A stretch of DNA of 64,000 nt from Staphylococcus ratti (GCF_020883535.1 NZ_CP086654.1:2253572-2317571), one strand, 5' to 3'; shown: positions 35,394-46,502, numbered from the stretch's first letter. Numbers and translations: made by a program. The notes: generated from the letters alone by a model not told the origin.

Positions 35394-35408
35394 TGTATAT
35401 TTACACCT

Positions 35409-35452
35409 CCTTGTGGTCTATGCGGCTTAACGAATCATTTCGTTAAGCAAGG
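35409..35452 (-). promoter_or_regulatory. S6:S18 autoregulatory leader RNA
   Basis: An outer stem CCTTG/CAAGG encloses a strong inner hairpin (GCTTAACGAA/TTCGTTAAGC) followed by the bulged CCGCATAGACCA strand. The CCG-containing loop and position before rpsF match the firmicute motif bound by the S6:S18 complex. The outer stem pairs part of the AAGGAGG ribosome-binding site. Confidence 0.75.
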
Positions 35453-35609
35453 AATAATTTTCATTACTCACATTCCAGTATTTTACCACAGTCCATTACT
35501 TTTTACAATTGAAAATTGAGAGAATATAAATGGTGCATGAAATGCGCTCTCACGTGTTAGACAGCAATGCTATTTATGCATTGTCATTCAACTTGAAACG
35601 ATCTATTTA

Positions 35610-35652
35610 TACAAAAACATCCATCTCGCATAGTAATCATGCAAAATGGATG
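35610..35652 (-). terminator. ychF terminator
   Basis: AACATCCAT...ATGGATGTT stem followed by TTTTG on the minus strand, just past ychF. Confidence 0.8.
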
Positions 35653-35659
35653 TTGTGTT

Positions 35660-36757
35660 TTAGACGTTAAATCTGAAATGAACAACGTCGCCATCTTTCA
35701 TAATATATTCTTTACCTTCTAAGCGCATTTTACCAGCTTCTTTAGCACCTTGTTCACCATTATAAGTTACGTAATCTTCATAACTTGTTACTTCGGCACG
35801 AATAAAACCGCGCTCAAAGTCTGTATGAATGATACCCGCACATTGTGGCGCTGTCATGCCTTCTTTAAAAGTCCAAGCTCGTACTTCTTGAACGCCAGCA
35901 GTGAAATACGTCGCTAATCCTAATAATTCATAAGCTTTACGAATTAAAATGTGTAGACCTGGTTCTTCAATACCTAAATCTTCTAAGAACATCGCTTTGT
36001 CTTCTTCATCTAACGTAGCGATTTCTTCTTCTATTTTTGCGCTAATGACAATGACTTCAGAACCTTCTTGATCCGCATATTCACGAATCGTTTTGACTTT
36101 TTCATTATCTGTATCATTAATTTCGTCTTCGCCGACATTCGCAATATATAACATTTTTTTAGCAGTTAATAATTGTGCTTGATTTACGTACTTTTGATCT
36201 TCTTCATTAAATTCGATGCTACGTACAGGTTGACCATTTTCAAGCACTTCTTTAATTTGAGTTAAAATACGTACTTCATTTAAGGCATTTTTATCTTTTT
36301 GTTTTGCTAATTTTTCTAAACGAGGTAAGCGTTTTTCAACAGATTCTAAATCTGCTAATACCAATTCCATATTAATCACTTCAATGTCATCAATTGGATT
36401 CACGCGTCCTGCGACATGCGTAACATTTTCATCATCAAATGCACGAACAACCTGACAAATCGCGTCTACTTCGCGGATATGAGATAAGAATTTATTTCCA
36501 AGTCCTTCACCTTTAGAAGCACCTTTTACAATCCCAGCAATATCTGTAAATTCAAATGTAGTCGGAAGTGTTTTTTTAGGGTTTACAATACGTTCTAATT
36601 CCGTTAAACGTGTGTCTGGCACTTCTACAATGCCGACATTCGGATCAATTGTTGCAAATGGATAGTTTGCTGCAAGTGCTCCTGCTTTTGTAATTGCGTT
36701 AAAAAGTGTGGACTTACCTACGTTTGGCAAGCCGACAATCCCAGCTGTTAAAGCCAT
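35660..36757 (-). CDS. ychF: Redox-regulated ATPase YchF (Obg-like)
   Basis: 365 residues. P-loop GLPNVGKSTLFNAIT at the N-terminus, TGS domain at the C-terminus (VRAWTFKEGMTAPQCAGIIHTDFERGFIRAEV). YchF prefers ATP over GTP and binds ribosomes; it affects stress responses. Six bp after the DUF951 gene, in the order parB-mscS-DUF951-ychF. Confidence 0.96.
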   Translation of the reverse strand: MALTAGIVGLPNVGKSTLFNAITKAGALAANYPFATIDPNVGIVEVPDTRLTELERIVNPKKTLPTTFEFTDIAGIVKGASKGEGLGNKFLSHIREVDAICQVVRAFDDENVTHVAGRVNPIDDIEVINMELVLADLESVEKRLPRLEKLAKQKDKNALNEVRILTQIKEVLENGQPVRSIEFNEEDQKYVNQAQLLTAKKMLYIANVGEDEINDTDNEKVKTIREYADQEGSEVIVISAKIEEEIATLDEEDKAMFLEDLGIEEPGLHILIRKAYELLGLATYFTAGVQEVRAWTFKEGMTAPQCAGIIHTDFERGFIRAEVTSYEDYVTYNGEQGAKEAGKMRLEGKEYIMKDGDVVHFRFNV

Positions 36758-36763
36758 AATTCA

Positions 36764-36970
36764 TTACTCCTTCTCTTCTTGACTCGCTTTTTCGAGTATT
36801 TTTTTTAACTTTTTATTAAACGTTTGACGTGGCAACATAATACTCCGTTGACAGGTTGTACACTTAATTCTAATGTCCGCGCCCATACGAATGATTTTAA
36901 ACCGATTGGCACCACATGCATGTTGTTTCTTCATTTCTACTATATCATTTATTTCATAATTTGAAGACAT
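36764..36970 (-). CDS. DUF951 family protein (YyzM-like)
   Basis: 68 residues with the zinc-ribbon-like cysteines of this family (HACGANRF, IKCTTCQRS) and a basic C-terminus. Start at 36970 (MSSNYEI) follows GAGGAG by 7 nt. Conserved next to ychF in Bacillales; function unknown. Confidence 0.85.
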   Translation of the reverse strand: MSSNYEINDIVEMKKQHACGANRFKIIRMGADIRIKCTTCQRSIMLPRQTFNKKLKKILEKASQEEKE

Positions 36971-37012
36971 CGATCTACTCCTCACCCTATTTTCTTATTT
37001 TCAAATTACATG

Positions 37013-37903
37013 CTATTTTTTCGGTTGCGACATGTTTTTGTACATTTGAGCTAAATTGGGCACAGGTGTTTCTATATTTTCTGCTTGTAAAAAGCCTCTA
37101 ATTTCACGACGTAAAATACGCGCGCCCATGAAATTTTGTCCTGGTGACGTTTCTGCTGAAATACGCAATGTGACTTGATAACTTTCAAGCGCATCTACAC
37201 CGAGCACTTGTGGCACCTCGACGAAAATATCATATTTTTTTGGAATGGATTTTAAAAATACTGCTAATTTTTGCTCAACAAGTTCAATATTTTCATTCGT
37301 TGCGATAGGAATATCCACTAAAGCTACGCCGTTCGTCACAGAAAAGTTAGTGACTTCGCTCATCGTCCCATTCGGTATTGTAGATAATTCACCTGTAATC
37401 GACATAATGCGTGTTGAACGTAAGCCAATAGATTTAACCGTACCTTCTGCAATTGGAGAGCTATTGTTTTTTATGCTCACATAATCTCCTACATCAAACT
37501 GATTTTCAAAAATAATAAAGAATCCTGTAATAATGTCTTTAACGAGTGTTTGAGCACCAAAACCAATGGCCAATCCGACAACACCAGCCCCCGCTAAAAT
37601 ACTTTCGACGCTAATACCAAATTTGCTTAAGATTGTTGTACCTGTAATAAACCAAACGATATAGCCTGCAACATTTTGTACAAGCGTAATTAACGTTTTT
37701 GAACGTTTAGCACGCGGTGTTTTTTTAGATTTGCTATTCACTTTAAAAAATTGAGCAATGACTTTATTTAAAATTCGCGTCACAATAAATGCAGCAAGTA
37801 CATAGATGAAAACAACAATTAGTTTTGTTAAGAGGTTCGAATACGTTTCCGGTTCGAACAACGGTTGAATCATATTTCTTAGTATACTCTCAAGTTGTTT
37901 CAT
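37013..37903 (-). CDS. Small-conductance mechanosensitive channel (MscS family)
   Basis: 296 residues: three membrane spans (about 25-45, 70-92, 95-120), the glycine/alanine-rich pore helix (AGAGVVGLAIGFGAQTLVKDIITGFFI), then the beta domain (FDVGDYVSI...GTVKSIGLRSTRI). It opens on osmotic downshift to release solutes. Between parB and DUF951, as the corresponding Bacillus gene. Confidence 0.93.
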   Translation of the reverse strand: MKQLESILRNMIQPLFEPETYSNLLTKLIVVFIYVLAAFIVTRILNKVIAQFFKVNSKSKKTPRAKRSKTLITLVQNVAGYIVWFITGTTILSKFGISVESILAGAGVVGLAIGFGAQTLVKDIITGFFIIFENQFDVGDYVSIKNNSSPIAEGTVKSIGLRSTRIMSITGELSTIPNGTMSEVTNFSVTNGVALVDIPIATNENIELVEQKLAVFLKSIPKKYDIFVEVPQVLGVDALESYQVTLRISAETSPGQNFMGARILRREIRGFLQAENIETPVPNLAQMYKNMSQPKK

Positions 37904-37930
37904 TTTAAGTTTCTTTCCTCCAAAATAATA

Positions 37931-38755
37931 TTATTTTTCTTTTCTCAATAGTTGTATGAGCCGACGATAATCTTGTTCAGAATAAAATTCAAGTGTGATT
38001 TTGCCTGTTGCGCCTGTTGTAGAAACATCAACTTTTGTTCCATATTGTGTCGCAAGTTGCTGTTCATGTTGCTTAATACGTGCAGGCTTTCTTTTTTTAG
38101 AAGAATTAAGACGCTCGGACGTCTTATTTTTCAATTGAGGTTGTTGTTCGGCAATTTTAGCTTCTAAAGTACGCACACTCCACGCTTCGTCTAGCACTTT
38201 TTGGGCATACTGCTCCATCAACGTTGCATTTTTTAATGCCAATAACGTTCGCCCATGGCCTCCAGAAAGTTGCCCTTTTTGAATCAAGCTTCTGATTTTA
38301 ACAGGCAATTGTAATAAGCGCAACATATTCGCAATATAGGGACGTGATTTCCCTAAACGTTCGGCAACTTGTTGTTGTGTTAAAGATAAAGCATCCATAA
38401 GTTGATGATAACTTTCCGCTTCTTCCAATGGATTCAAATCTTCCCGTTGTAGGTTTTCAATAATTGCCAATTCACGCATATGTGCGTCATCCATCTCTTT
38501 AATTATGGCTGGTATCGTTTTTAGCCCTACATATTGAGAAGCACGATAACGGCGTTCCCCAGCTACAATATAATACCCTTGGACAGAAGAAGTCACAACA
38601 ATTGGCTGTAAAACGCCATGTTGGGCTATAGATTGGGCTAATTCTTCTAATTTTTCTTGATTAAAATGCTTCCGTGGTTGATATGGATTAGGGCGTATGT
38701 CAGAAAGATTCAATTGTACGATATTTTCCAAATGACGATCGTGTAAATCTGCCAT
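37931..38755 (-). CDS. parB: Chromosome-partitioning protein ParB (Spo0J)
   Basis: 274 residues. CTP-binding ParB domain at the N-terminus (IRPNPYQPRKHFNQEKLEELAQSI, AGERRYRASQ), central helix-turn-helix (TQQQVAERLGKSRPYIANMLRL), C-terminal dimerisation region. It loads at parS sites near the origin and slides as a clamp to recruit SMC. ATG at 38755 follows GAGGG by 6 nt. No parA/soj is present, as usual for Staphylococcus. About 19 kb from its paralogue noc. Confidence 0.94.
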   Translation of the reverse strand: MADLHDRHLENIVQLNLSDIRPNPYQPRKHFNQEKLEELAQSIAQHGVLQPIVVTSSVQGYYIVAGERRYRASQYVGLKTIPAIIKEMDDAHMRELAIIENLQREDLNPLEEAESYHQLMDALSLTQQQVAERLGKSRPYIANMLRLLQLPVKIRSLIQKGQLSGGHGRTLLALKNATLMEQYAQKVLDEAWSVRTLEAKIAEQQPQLKNKTSERLNSSKKRKPARIKQHEQQLATQYGTKVDVSTTGATGKITLEFYSEQDYRRLIQLLRKEK

Positions 38756-38883
38756 CCACATCCCTCTTTTCAAAAATTTTTACGTTTTTTATTTTAATGG
38801 TTGATGCCTTGATATACAAGACTTTCACAACTAACATATAGACATCAAATAGTAAGTTTAATCATAATTTTCAGAAAAATGTG

Positions 38884-38913
38884 TTGACATCCTTTTTTAA
38901 GACATGCTAAAGT
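38884..38913 (+). promoter_or_regulatory. Promoter of the Met T-box operon
   Basis: TTGACA (-35), 18 bp, TAAAGT (-10), about 30 bp before the T-box leader begins. Confidence 0.6.
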
Positions 38914-38939
38914 ATGACTATCAAATTACAACAACATAT

Positions 38940-39281
38940 TTTGAAACACGATAAAAAGGAAAGTAGAACTTACACTGCTTTTACAGAGAGTCTTCATTAG
39001 CTGAGAGAAGATATTGAAAGAAAGTTTGAAAATGGCCTTGGAGTGTTGGTGCCGATATGAGGTATCACCGGGTTCGCCCGTTATAGCGATACAGTATTAA
39101 CATGTTGTTTAATGGCGTACTGGAATGCTTTCCTATTTCTCAGTACCTTTTTGAGCAATCATGGCGTACTGGAAGAGGCTACTTTAGCGATAAAGTAGCA
39201 AATTAAGGTGGTACCACGAACGAAGCTTTCGTCCTTTATTTCCGAATCAAAATTCGGGTGTAAAGGATGAAAGCTTTTTTT
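38940..39281 (+). promoter_or_regulatory. Methionine T-box leader
   Basis: A long stem-I region contains GATATGAGG with a candidate ATG (Met) specifier. The conserved T-box AAGGTGGTACCACG lies at 39205-39218, followed by the terminator GAAGCTTTCGTCCTTTA/TAAAGGATGAAAGCTTT and a T-run. Uncharged tRNA-Met would favour the antiterminator. A TGGCGTACTGGAA sequence occurs twice (39112 and 39162). Confidence 0.93.
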
Positions 39282-39385
39282 ATTGGCCCGTGACACATCG
39301 CTATTTTACTTGAAGCGTTTGTGTTCTTCACTACTCTGTACGCATTACACTTTTACCTATTCAACTCATATAGGAGGGATTATTC

Positions 39386-40489
39386 ATGAAAGATACAGAA
39401 CTTGCACAAATCGCACTTACTGAAGATACGACTGGCGCAGTCGCAAATCCGATTTATTTATCTACCGCTTATCAACATCAAGGTCTCGGTCAATCCACTG
39501 GTTTTGATTATTCCCGAACGAAAAACCCGACGCGCGATACTTTTGAAACGGCTTTTGCCAAACTCGAAGGCGGTAAAGCTTCTTTTGCGACAGCCAGTGG
39601 CATGGCAAGTATTCAACTCATTTGTAGTTTGTTTAAACCGAATGATGAAATATTAGTTTCATATGATTTATATGGTGGCACATTTAGACTTTTTCAATTT
39701 TATAAAGAACAATATGGCGTTCATTTCAAATATGTTAACTTTGATAACTTCACAGAAGTAAATCAAGCCATCACAGACCATACAAAAGCACTATTTATCG
39801 AGCCGATTTCAAATCCGCTTATGATAGAAATTGACCTTGAACCTTATTACGTACTAGCTCGAAAACATGGACTCCTAACGATTGTTGATAACACGTTTTT
39901 AACGCCTTATTTATCAACACCTTTAAAAGAGGGTGCAGACATCGTCTTACATTCTGCAACAAAATACATTGGCGGTCACAACGACGTGTTAGCTGGTGTC
40001 GTTACAGTAAAAGATCCGGATTTAGTTAATCAGTTGTCCTTACTTCATAATATGATAGGCGCAACTTTATCACCATTCGACAGCTATTTACTGCAACGCG
40101 GATTGAAAACGTTACATCTGCGCATTGCGCGGTCACAAGAAAATGCCCAACGTCTTGCAGCACGATGTAAAAATTTAGATGGTATTCAAGAAGTGTTATA
40201 TAGCGGCCGTACTGGAATGTTAAGTTTACGTTTAGAATCGCATTACAGCGTTGCGTTACTTTTAGAACACATTGAAGTCTCTCGCTTTGCAGAAAGCTTA
40301 GGTGGAACAGAAACTTTTATTACATTTCCTTATACGCAAACACATGTCGATATGCCGGACGCAGAAAAAGATGCACGTGGGATAGATCAACATTTAATAC
40401 GTTTATCCATCGGCATCGAAGCTTACGAAGATATTGAGGCAGACCTCATTCAGGCTCTAGAACATTCAAGAGAAGGAGTGAGTTTATGA
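39386..40489 (+). CDS. metI: Cystathionine gamma-synthase / O-acetylhomoserine thiolyase
   Basis: 367 residues of the Cys/Met-metabolism PLP family. The lysine that binds PLP is in HSATKYIGGHND; other blocks are FDYSRTKNPTRDTFE, SYDLYGGTFRL and VDNTFLTP. It makes cystathionine (or homocysteine) from an activated homoserine. AGGAGG precedes the ATG by 8 nt. The stop overlaps the metC start by 4 nt. First gene of the T-box operon. Confidence 0.93.
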   Translation: MKDTELAQIALTEDTTGAVANPIYLSTAYQHQGLGQSTGFDYSRTKNPTRDTFETAFAKLEGGKASFATASGMASIQLICSLFKPNDEILVSYDLYGGTFRLFQFYKEQYGVHFKYVNFDNFTEVNQAITDHTKALFIEPISNPLMIEIDLEPYYVLARKHGLLTIVDNTFLTPYLSTPLKEGADIVLHSATKYIGGHNDVLAGVVTVKDPDLVNQLSLLHNMIGATLSPFDSYLLQRGLKTLHLRIARSQENAQRLAARCKNLDGIQEVLYSGRTGMLSLRLESHYSVALLLEHIEVSRFAESLGGTETFITFPYTQTHVDMPDAEKDARGIDQHLIRLSIGIEAYEDIEADLIQALEHSREGVSL

Positions 40490-41661
40490 GTCATCACAAA
40501 GCAACACAATTAATTCATGATAACAATCGCGGTAAAACGTACCAAAGCGCAAATTTGCCCCTCTATTATTCATCTACTTACCATCAACATGAACTTGGGG
40601 GTCAACCTGAATACGACTATGCAAGAAGTGGGAACCCTAACCGACAATTATTAGAAACAAAACTGGCAGAACTTGAAAACGGAAAATATGGATTTGCGTT
40701 TAATTCTGGTATTAGTGCCATTACAAGTGTACTTCTCACCTTAAAAGCAGGTGATCACGTCATTCTACCAGATGATGTGTATGGTGGAACTTTTAGATTA
40801 ACAGAAGAAATATTGACAAAATTTGATATTCACTTCACTACCGTAAACGCTGAAAATCCAGAAAATTTCGAAAACGCGATTACACCACAAACAAAATTGT
40901 TATATGTAGAAACACCTTCAAACCCTTTATTTAAAATTACAGATATCCGAGCAGTTGCTGATATCGCCAAACGGCATCACTTACTGCTTGCTGTCGATAA
41001 CACGTTTATGACGCCTATCGCACAAAATCCATTAGATTTAGGGGCAGACATTGTCATTCATAGCGCAACCAAGTTTTTAGGAGGGCATAGTGACGTCATA
41101 GCGGGCGCTGTAGTCACAAACGATGACGCTTTTGCTAAAGCCATTTATTTAATTCAAAACGGGACAGGTACAGGATTATCAGTATACGACTGTTGGACGT
41201 TAACACAACATCTCAAAACATTAGATGTACGTTTTAAACAATCCACCGCTAATGCGCAACAATTAATACACTACTTAGAACAACATCCTGCCATCGGCAA
41301 AATATATTACCCGGGCAATAGCACTGTTCATCTTAAACAAGCCCAACATGGTGGTGCTGTATTTGGTTTTAAACTTAAAAACGAAGCGTTAGCACAGACA
41401 TTTGTTGATGCACTCGAAATTCCGCTTGTATCCGTTAGCTTAGGTGGTGTAGAAACCATTTTGTCTCACCCTTATTCCATGTCACACGCAGCAATTCCAC
41501 AACCTATACGAGAAGCACGTGGCATCACTTTTGGCTTATTCAGACTCAGTGTAGGGTTAGAAAATCCAGAAACATTAATTGCAGACTTAGATCATGCATT
41601 AAAGGAGGTATACGATGAGTCGATTATTAAACACTCTGAAGCACAACGTTCTAGTGGCTGA
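40486..41661 (+). CDS. metC: Cystathionine beta-lyase
   Basis: 391 residues, same fold-type I PLP family as its neighbour. PLP lysine in HSATKFLGGHSD; YDYARSGNPNRQLLE and VDNTFMTPIAQNPL blocks. It splits cystathionine to homocysteine. Coupled to metI (ATGA overlap); its last 47 bp overlap the next gene. Confidence 0.92.
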   Translation: MSHHKATQLIHDNNRGKTYQSANLPLYYSSTYHQHELGGQPEYDYARSGNPNRQLLETKLAELENGKYGFAFNSGISAITSVLLTLKAGDHVILPDDVYGGTFRLTEEILTKFDIHFTTVNAENPENFENAITPQTKLLYVETPSNPLFKITDIRAVADIAKRHHLLLAVDNTFMTPIAQNPLDLGADIVIHSATKFLGGHSDVIAGAVVTNDDAFAKAIYLIQNGTGTGLSVYDCWTLTQHLKTLDVRFKQSTANAQQLIHYLEQHPAIGKIYYPGNSTVHLKQAQHGGAVFGFKLKNEALAQTFVDALEIPLVSVSLGGVETILSHPYSMSHAAIPQPIREARGITFGLFRLSVGLENPETLIADLDHALKEVYDESIIKHSEAQRSSG

Positions 41662-43456
41662 CGGCGCAATCGGAACGATTCTCTACTCAGAAGGACTCGA
41701 TACTTGTCCGGAAGCCTATAACTTAACGCATCCCGAAAAAGTCGAACAGATTCATCGTTCCTATATTCAAGCGGGTGCAGATATTATACAAACTAATACT
41801 TATGGCGCAAATTTCGAAAAATTAAAAGCATTCGGCTTAGAACATAAAGTTAAAGCCATTCATGAAGCTGCCGTGTCTATTGCTCAACGTGCAGCAGGAG
41901 AAGATACATTTATTCTTGGCACAGTCGGAGGGTTTAGAGGCGTTAAACAGGGGGACTTATCACTTTCTGCCATTCAATATCATACAGAAATACAAGTGGA
42001 TACGTTAATTCAAGGGGGTGTGGATGGCCTATTATTTGAAACGTATTACGACTTAGAAGAACTTCTTACCGTCATTCGAACGACACGTCAAAAATATGAC
42101 GTCCCTATTATTGCTCAATTGACCGCTTCTAATACCAATTATCTCATCGATGGTACCGTCATTAACGAAGCATTAGAACAAGTCATTCAAGCAGGCGCAA
42201 ATGTTGTAGGCCTGAATTGTCACCATGGCCCTCATCATATGAAAAATACATTCAGTCATATCGAACTGCCAGAACACGCTTATCTTTCGTGCTACCCCAA
42301 TGCCAGTTTACTCGATATTGAAAACGACACTTTCAAATATAGCAACAATGCGAGTTATTTTGGAAAAGTCGCTGAACAACTTATACATGAAGGTGTTCGA
42401 CTTATCGGCGGTTGTTGCGGGACTACACCTGAACATATTCAGCACATCAAATCATCTGTTAAAAATCTGAAGCCTGTTTCACACAAAAAGGTCATTCCTA
42501 TTCATAAAAAACACGCAAGTACAGAACACCATGATTTGAAATTGAGTTTAAAAGAACGCGTACAACGTCAGCCTACAATTATTGTCGAACTGGATACACC
42601 GAAACATCTAGACACGCAACGCTTTTTTAAAAATATCGAAGCACTCGATAAAGCAAATGTTGACGCGGTCACATTGGCGGACAATTCATTAGCCACTGTT
42701 CGTATTTCCAATGTTGCGGCAGCAAGCCTGATCAAACAAAACTATTCTATCGAGCCGCTCGTGCATATTACGTGTCGTGACCGAAACTTAATCGGTTTAC
42801 AATCCCATCTTCTCGGGTTATCGCTATTAGGCATTAATGAAATACTCGCCATTACGGGAGACCCTTCGAAAGTTGGTCACCTGCCAGGTGCGACAAATGT
42901 TTACGACGTGAATTCAAAAGGATTAACCGAACTTGCACTTCGCTTTAATGAAGGGATTAACACAGATGGAGATGCGCTGAAGAAAAGAACGAACTTCAAC
43001 ATCGCTGGTGGCTTTGATCCACACGTTAGAAATATTGATGCTGCTGTACGCAAACTCGAAACAAAAATTGAAAGTGGTATGCATTATTTCATTACTCAAC
43101 CTGTATTCACCAAAGAAAAAATCATCGAAATTTATCAAGCAACACAACATCTCAATGTCCCTATTTTTATTGGCGTCATGCCTATTACAAGCTACAACAA
43201 TGCCCTTTTCTTACACAATGAGGTGCCTGGTATTAAAATGACCGATGACATTTTAGACCGTTTTAAAGCTGTAGCAAACGACAAAGAAGCGACTTATGAT
43301 TTATCCATTGCTATATGTAAATCTTTAATTGATACCATTCATGAATATTTTAATGGACTTTATCTCATTACCCCTTTCGAACGTGTCGACTATTCTTTAG
43401 AACTTGCTGCTTATTCAAAATCAATTACATCAACCAAACAGGAGGCTATATTATGA
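41615..43456 (+). CDS. metF: Bifunctional homocysteine S-methyltransferase / methylenetetrahydrofolate reductase
   Basis: 613 residues, two domains. Residues 1-290 form the homocysteine methyltransferase barrel with zinc cysteines in GLNCHHGP and [10 protein letters not shown]. Residues about 325-613 form the MTHFR barrel ([42 protein letters not shown]). The two-domain form is YitJ-like and is annotated metF in staphylococcal metICFE operons. AGGAGG precedes the ATG. The stop overlaps metE by 4 nt. Confidence 0.93.
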   Translation: MSRLLNTLKHNVLVADGAIGTILYSEGLDTCPEAYNLTHPEKVEQIHRSYIQAGADIIQTNTYGANFEKLKAFGLEHKVKAIHEAAVSIAQRAAGEDTFILGTVGGFRGVKQGDLSLSAIQYHTEIQVDTLIQGGVDGLLFETYYDLEELLTVIRTTRQKYDVPIIAQLTASNTNYLIDGTVINEALEQVIQAGANVVGLNCHHGPHHMKNTFSHIELPEHAYLSCYPNASLLDIENDTFKYSNNASYFGKVAEQLIHEGVRLIGGCCGTTPEHIQHIKSSVKNLKPVSHKKVIPIHKKHASTEHHDLKLSLKERVQRQPTIIVELDTPKHLDTQRFFKNIEALDKANVDAVTLADNSLATVRISNVAAASLIKQNYSIEPLVHITCRDRNLIGLQSHLLGLSLLGINEILAITGDPSKVGHLPGATNVYDVNSKGLTELALRFNEGINTDGDALKKRTNFNIAGGFDPHVRNIDAAVRKLETKIESGMHYFITQPVFTKEKIIEIYQATQHLNVPIFIGVMPITSYNNALFLHNEVPGIKMTDDILDRFKAVANDKEATYDLSIAICKSLIDTIHEYFNGLYLITPFERVDYSLELAAYSKSITSTKQEAIL

Positions 43457-45699
43457 CAATTAAAACAACAAACTTAGGATTCCCAAGACTAGGACGTAAA
43501 CGTGAATGGAAGAAAGCAATCGAAAGCTATTGGAATAATAAAATTTCAAAAACTGAATTAGACGAAGCCTTACAAAAATTACATCGTGAGAACTTAATCC
43601 TTCAAAAAAACCATCACTTAGACAGTGTCCCTGTTGGTGATTTCTCACTCTACGATCACATTCTAGATACGTCATTGTTATTCAATATTATCCCTGAGCG
43701 CTTTCAAGGGCGTGACGTTGATGATGATTTACTTTTTGATATCGCACGCGGTAATAAAGAACATGTCGCAAGTGCTTTAATTAAATGGTTCAATACGAAC
43801 TACCACTACATCGTGCCAGAGTGGGATAACGTCACACCTAAATTAGGTCGAAACATCATTTTAGAACGTTTTAATTACGCTAAATCTTTAAATATCAATG
43901 CACACCCTGTACTTGTAGGCCCAATCACTTTTGTGAAGTTATCAAAAGGCGGTAATCGATCTTTCGAGGAAAAAGTACGTACACTGTTGCCACTTTATAT
44001 TGAAGCCTTAACGTCATTAATCAAAGCGGGCGCAACATTGATTCAAATAGATGAACCCGTCCTCGTTACAGATGAAGGAGAAGCATTAGAAGACATTACA
44101 CGCGAAGCTTATGAAGCTTTTGCGGAAGCTGAAGTAGCTGACAAATTAATTATTCAAACGTATTTTGAACGTGCAAATGTCAAATTTTTAAGCAGCCTAC
44201 CAGTTAAAGGGCTCGGATTAGACTTTGTTCATGATAACGGTTACAACTTAGAACAAATTAAAAACGGAGACTTTGATAAATCTAAAACTTTATTCGCAGG
44301 TATTATTGACGGCCGTAACGTTTGGGCAGCAGACGTAAAAGCGAAAAAAGGCCTTATCGAAACGTTAACAGATTACACTGACGATTTATATATTAACCCG
44401 TCATCTTCATTGCTACACGTTCCAGTTTCATTAGATGATGAAACGTCATTAGACGACACTGTTCGTGACGGCTTGAGTTTTGCAACAGAAAAATTAGAAG
44501 AATTAGATGCATTGAAACGTGCAATTAACGATAACAATACTGAAAAATTAGACGTATTGCAGGCACAATATGAACGATTCCAAAACCAAGATTTCAAAAA
44601 CTTAACTTACGACTTCGATAGCGTCAGATCTGAGCGTAAATCGGCGTTTGCAACACGTAAAGTGCTACAACAAGAACGTCTCCATTTACCAGATTTACCA
44701 ACAACAACTATCGGCTCTTTCCCACAATCGCCAGAAGTTCGTAAAAAGCGTGCCGACTGGAAAAACGACCGCATCTCTGACGAGGCTTATGAAACATTCT
44801 TAAAAGAAGAAATCAAACGTTGGATTGAAATTCAAGAAGACATCGGCTTAGACGTATTCGTACATGGAGAATTTGAACGTAACGACATGGTAGAATTCTT
44901 TGGCGAAAAGCTCCAAGGTTTCTTAGTGACAAAATTAGGTTGGGTTCAGTCATACGGTTCACGTGCTGTTAAACCTCCTATCATTTATGGAGATGTCAAA
45001 TGGACGACACCATTAACTGTCGATGAAACAGTTTACGCGCAAAGCTTAACAGACAAGCCGGTGAAGGGTATGCTTACAGGCCCTGTTACGATTTTAAACT
45101 GGTCATTTGAACGCGTTGATTTACCACGTGCAGAAGTACAAGATCAAATCGCACTTGCGATTAATGAAGAAGTATTAGCTCTTGAAAAAGCAGGGATTAA
45201 AGTGATTCAAGTTGATGAGCCTGCACTGCGCGAAGGCTTACCGCTTCGTAAAGCCTACCATGAAGACTATTTACAAAAAGCCGTTCATAGCTTTAAGCTT
45301 GCGACTTCTTCAGTGGAAGATCATACGCAAATCCACACGCATATGTGCTATTCTCAGTTTGGTCAAATCATTCATGCTATTCATGATTTAGATGCCGATG
45401 TTATTTCAATCGAAACATCCCGTAGTCATGGTGATTTAATCAAAGACTTTGAAGATATTCATTATGATTTAGGTATTGGTTTAGGCGTGTATGACATCCA
45501 TAGTCCACGTATTCCAACAGAAGATGAAATTACAACTGCTATTAACCGTGGTTTACAACAAATCGACCGTTCACTCTTCTGGGTTAACCCAGACTGTGGC
45601 CTTAAAACACGTAAAGAAGATGAAGTAAAAGCTGCATTAACGGTACTTGTAAATAGTGCTAAGAAGCTGCGCCAAAATTCATCAAACCCTGTCGCTTAA
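43453..45699 (+). CDS. metE: Cobalamin-independent methionine synthase
   Basis: 748 residues, the normal length. The N-terminal barrel starts [20 protein letters not shown]. The C-terminal barrel carries [26 protein letters not shown], the zinc ligands H and C in HTHMCYS and the last cysteine in [11 protein letters not shown]. It transfers the methyl group of 5-methyltetrahydropteroyl-glutamate to homocysteine. The longest gene in the T-box operon. Confidence 0.97.
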   Translation: MTIKTTNLGFPRLGRKREWKKAIESYWNNKISKTELDEALQKLHRENLILQKNHHLDSVPVGDFSLYDHILDTSLLFNIIPERFQGRDVDDDLLFDIARGNKEHVASALIKWFNTNYHYIVPEWDNVTPKLGRNIILERFNYAKSLNINAHPVLVGPITFVKLSKGGNRSFEEKVRTLLPLYIEALTSLIKAGATLIQIDEPVLVTDEGEALEDITREAYEAFAEAEVADKLIIQTYFERANVKFLSSLPVKGLGLDFVHDNGYNLEQIKNGDFDKSKTLFAGIIDGRNVWAADVKAKKGLIETLTDYTDDLYINPSSSLLHVPVSLDDETSLDDTVRDGLSFATEKLEELDALKRAINDNNTEKLDVLQAQYERFQNQDFKNLTYDFDSVRSERKSAFATRKVLQQERLHLPDLPTTTIGSFPQSPEVRKKRADWKNDRISDEAYETFLKEEIKRWIEIQEDIGLDVFVHGEFERNDMVEFFGEKLQGFLVTKLGWVQSYGSRAVKPPIIYGDVKWTTPLTVDETVYAQSLTDKPVKGMLTGPVTILNWSFERVDLPRAEVQDQIALAINEEVLALEKAGIKVIQVDEPALREGLPLRKAYHEDYLQKAVHSFKLATSSVEDHTQIHTHMCYSQFGQIIHAIHDLDADVISIETSRSHGDLIKDFEDIHYDLGIGLGVYDIHSPRIPTEDEITTAINRGLQQIDRSLFWVNPDCGLKTRKEDEVKAALTVLVNSAKKLRQNSSNPVA

Positions 45700-45723
45700 A
45701 AGCATTCAGAGAGGATGATACCA

Positions 45724-46479
45724 ATGACCTATCCATTATGGGACCAATTACAAACATTGAAATCTCATACATGGGTTGATCTCACGCACACCTTCAATGC
45801 ACATTCTCCTCACTTTAGTGCATTTGAAGGTGCACATGTTGAGACCCCTTTCAATGTGAAACAAGATGGATTTTTCGTGCAAGAATGGCGTTTTGTGACT
45901 CAATACGGCACCCATATAGATGCGCCGATTCATTTTGTCGACAATACACGTTATTTACATGAATTAAATTTAAAAGAACTCGTTTTACCTCTTATTGTTC
46001 TTAATTTTTCTGAAGCCGTCGAAAAAGATCCGGACTTTATTCTTACACGCCACCATATTGAAAAGTGGGAAGCCCTTAACGGTCCTATTGAACCAGACAC
46101 TTTCGTCGCTTTTCGAAGTGATTGGTCTAAACGTTGGCCAAATGTGGAAAAGTTTGAGAATAAAGATAGCGACGGCCAACAACATTTGCCAGGTTGGGGG
46201 CTCGATGCACTAAAATATCTGATTGAAGAACGTCATGTTAAAGCGATCGGCCATGAAACGTTTGATACAGATGCCTCTATTGATATTAGAAAGCATGGAG
46301 ATATTATCGGAGAACGGTACATTTTAGGTCAAAACACTTATCAAATCGAGCTGTTAAACCATTTAGATCAACTTCCCGAACGGGGTGCCGTCATCTATCA
46401 TATACCACCTAAACCTGATAAAGCACCCGGCTTTCCAGTAAGAAGTTTTGCGATTGTCCCTAATACTACCCTTTCTTAA
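45724..46479 (+). CDS. Cyclase-family metal-dependent hydrolase (kynurenine formamidase-like)
   Basis: 251 residues. Metal-binding motif YGTHIDAPIHF (H-x-D-x-P-x-H) and an early HTFNAHSPHF are those of the cyclase/KynB-type amidohydrolases. Substrate unknown. Start at 45724 (MTYPLW) because GAGAGG lies 9-10 nt upstream; an ATG three codons earlier is too close. It is 24 bp after metE with no terminator between, so it is likely part of the methionine operon. Confidence 0.8.
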   Translation: MTYPLWDQLQTLKSHTWVDLTHTFNAHSPHFSAFEGAHVETPFNVKQDGFFVQEWRFVTQYGTHIDAPIHFVDNTRYLHELNLKELVLPLIVLNFSEAVEKDPDFILTRHHIEKWEALNGPIEPDTFVAFRSDWSKRWPNVEKFENKDSDGQQHLPGWGLDALKYLIEERHVKAIGHETFDTDASIDIRKHGDIIGERYILGQNTYQIELLNHLDQLPERGAVIYHIPPKPDKAPGFPVRSFAIVPNTTLS

Positions 46480-46502
46480 TATTTTAAATATCTATACTCA
46501 CA

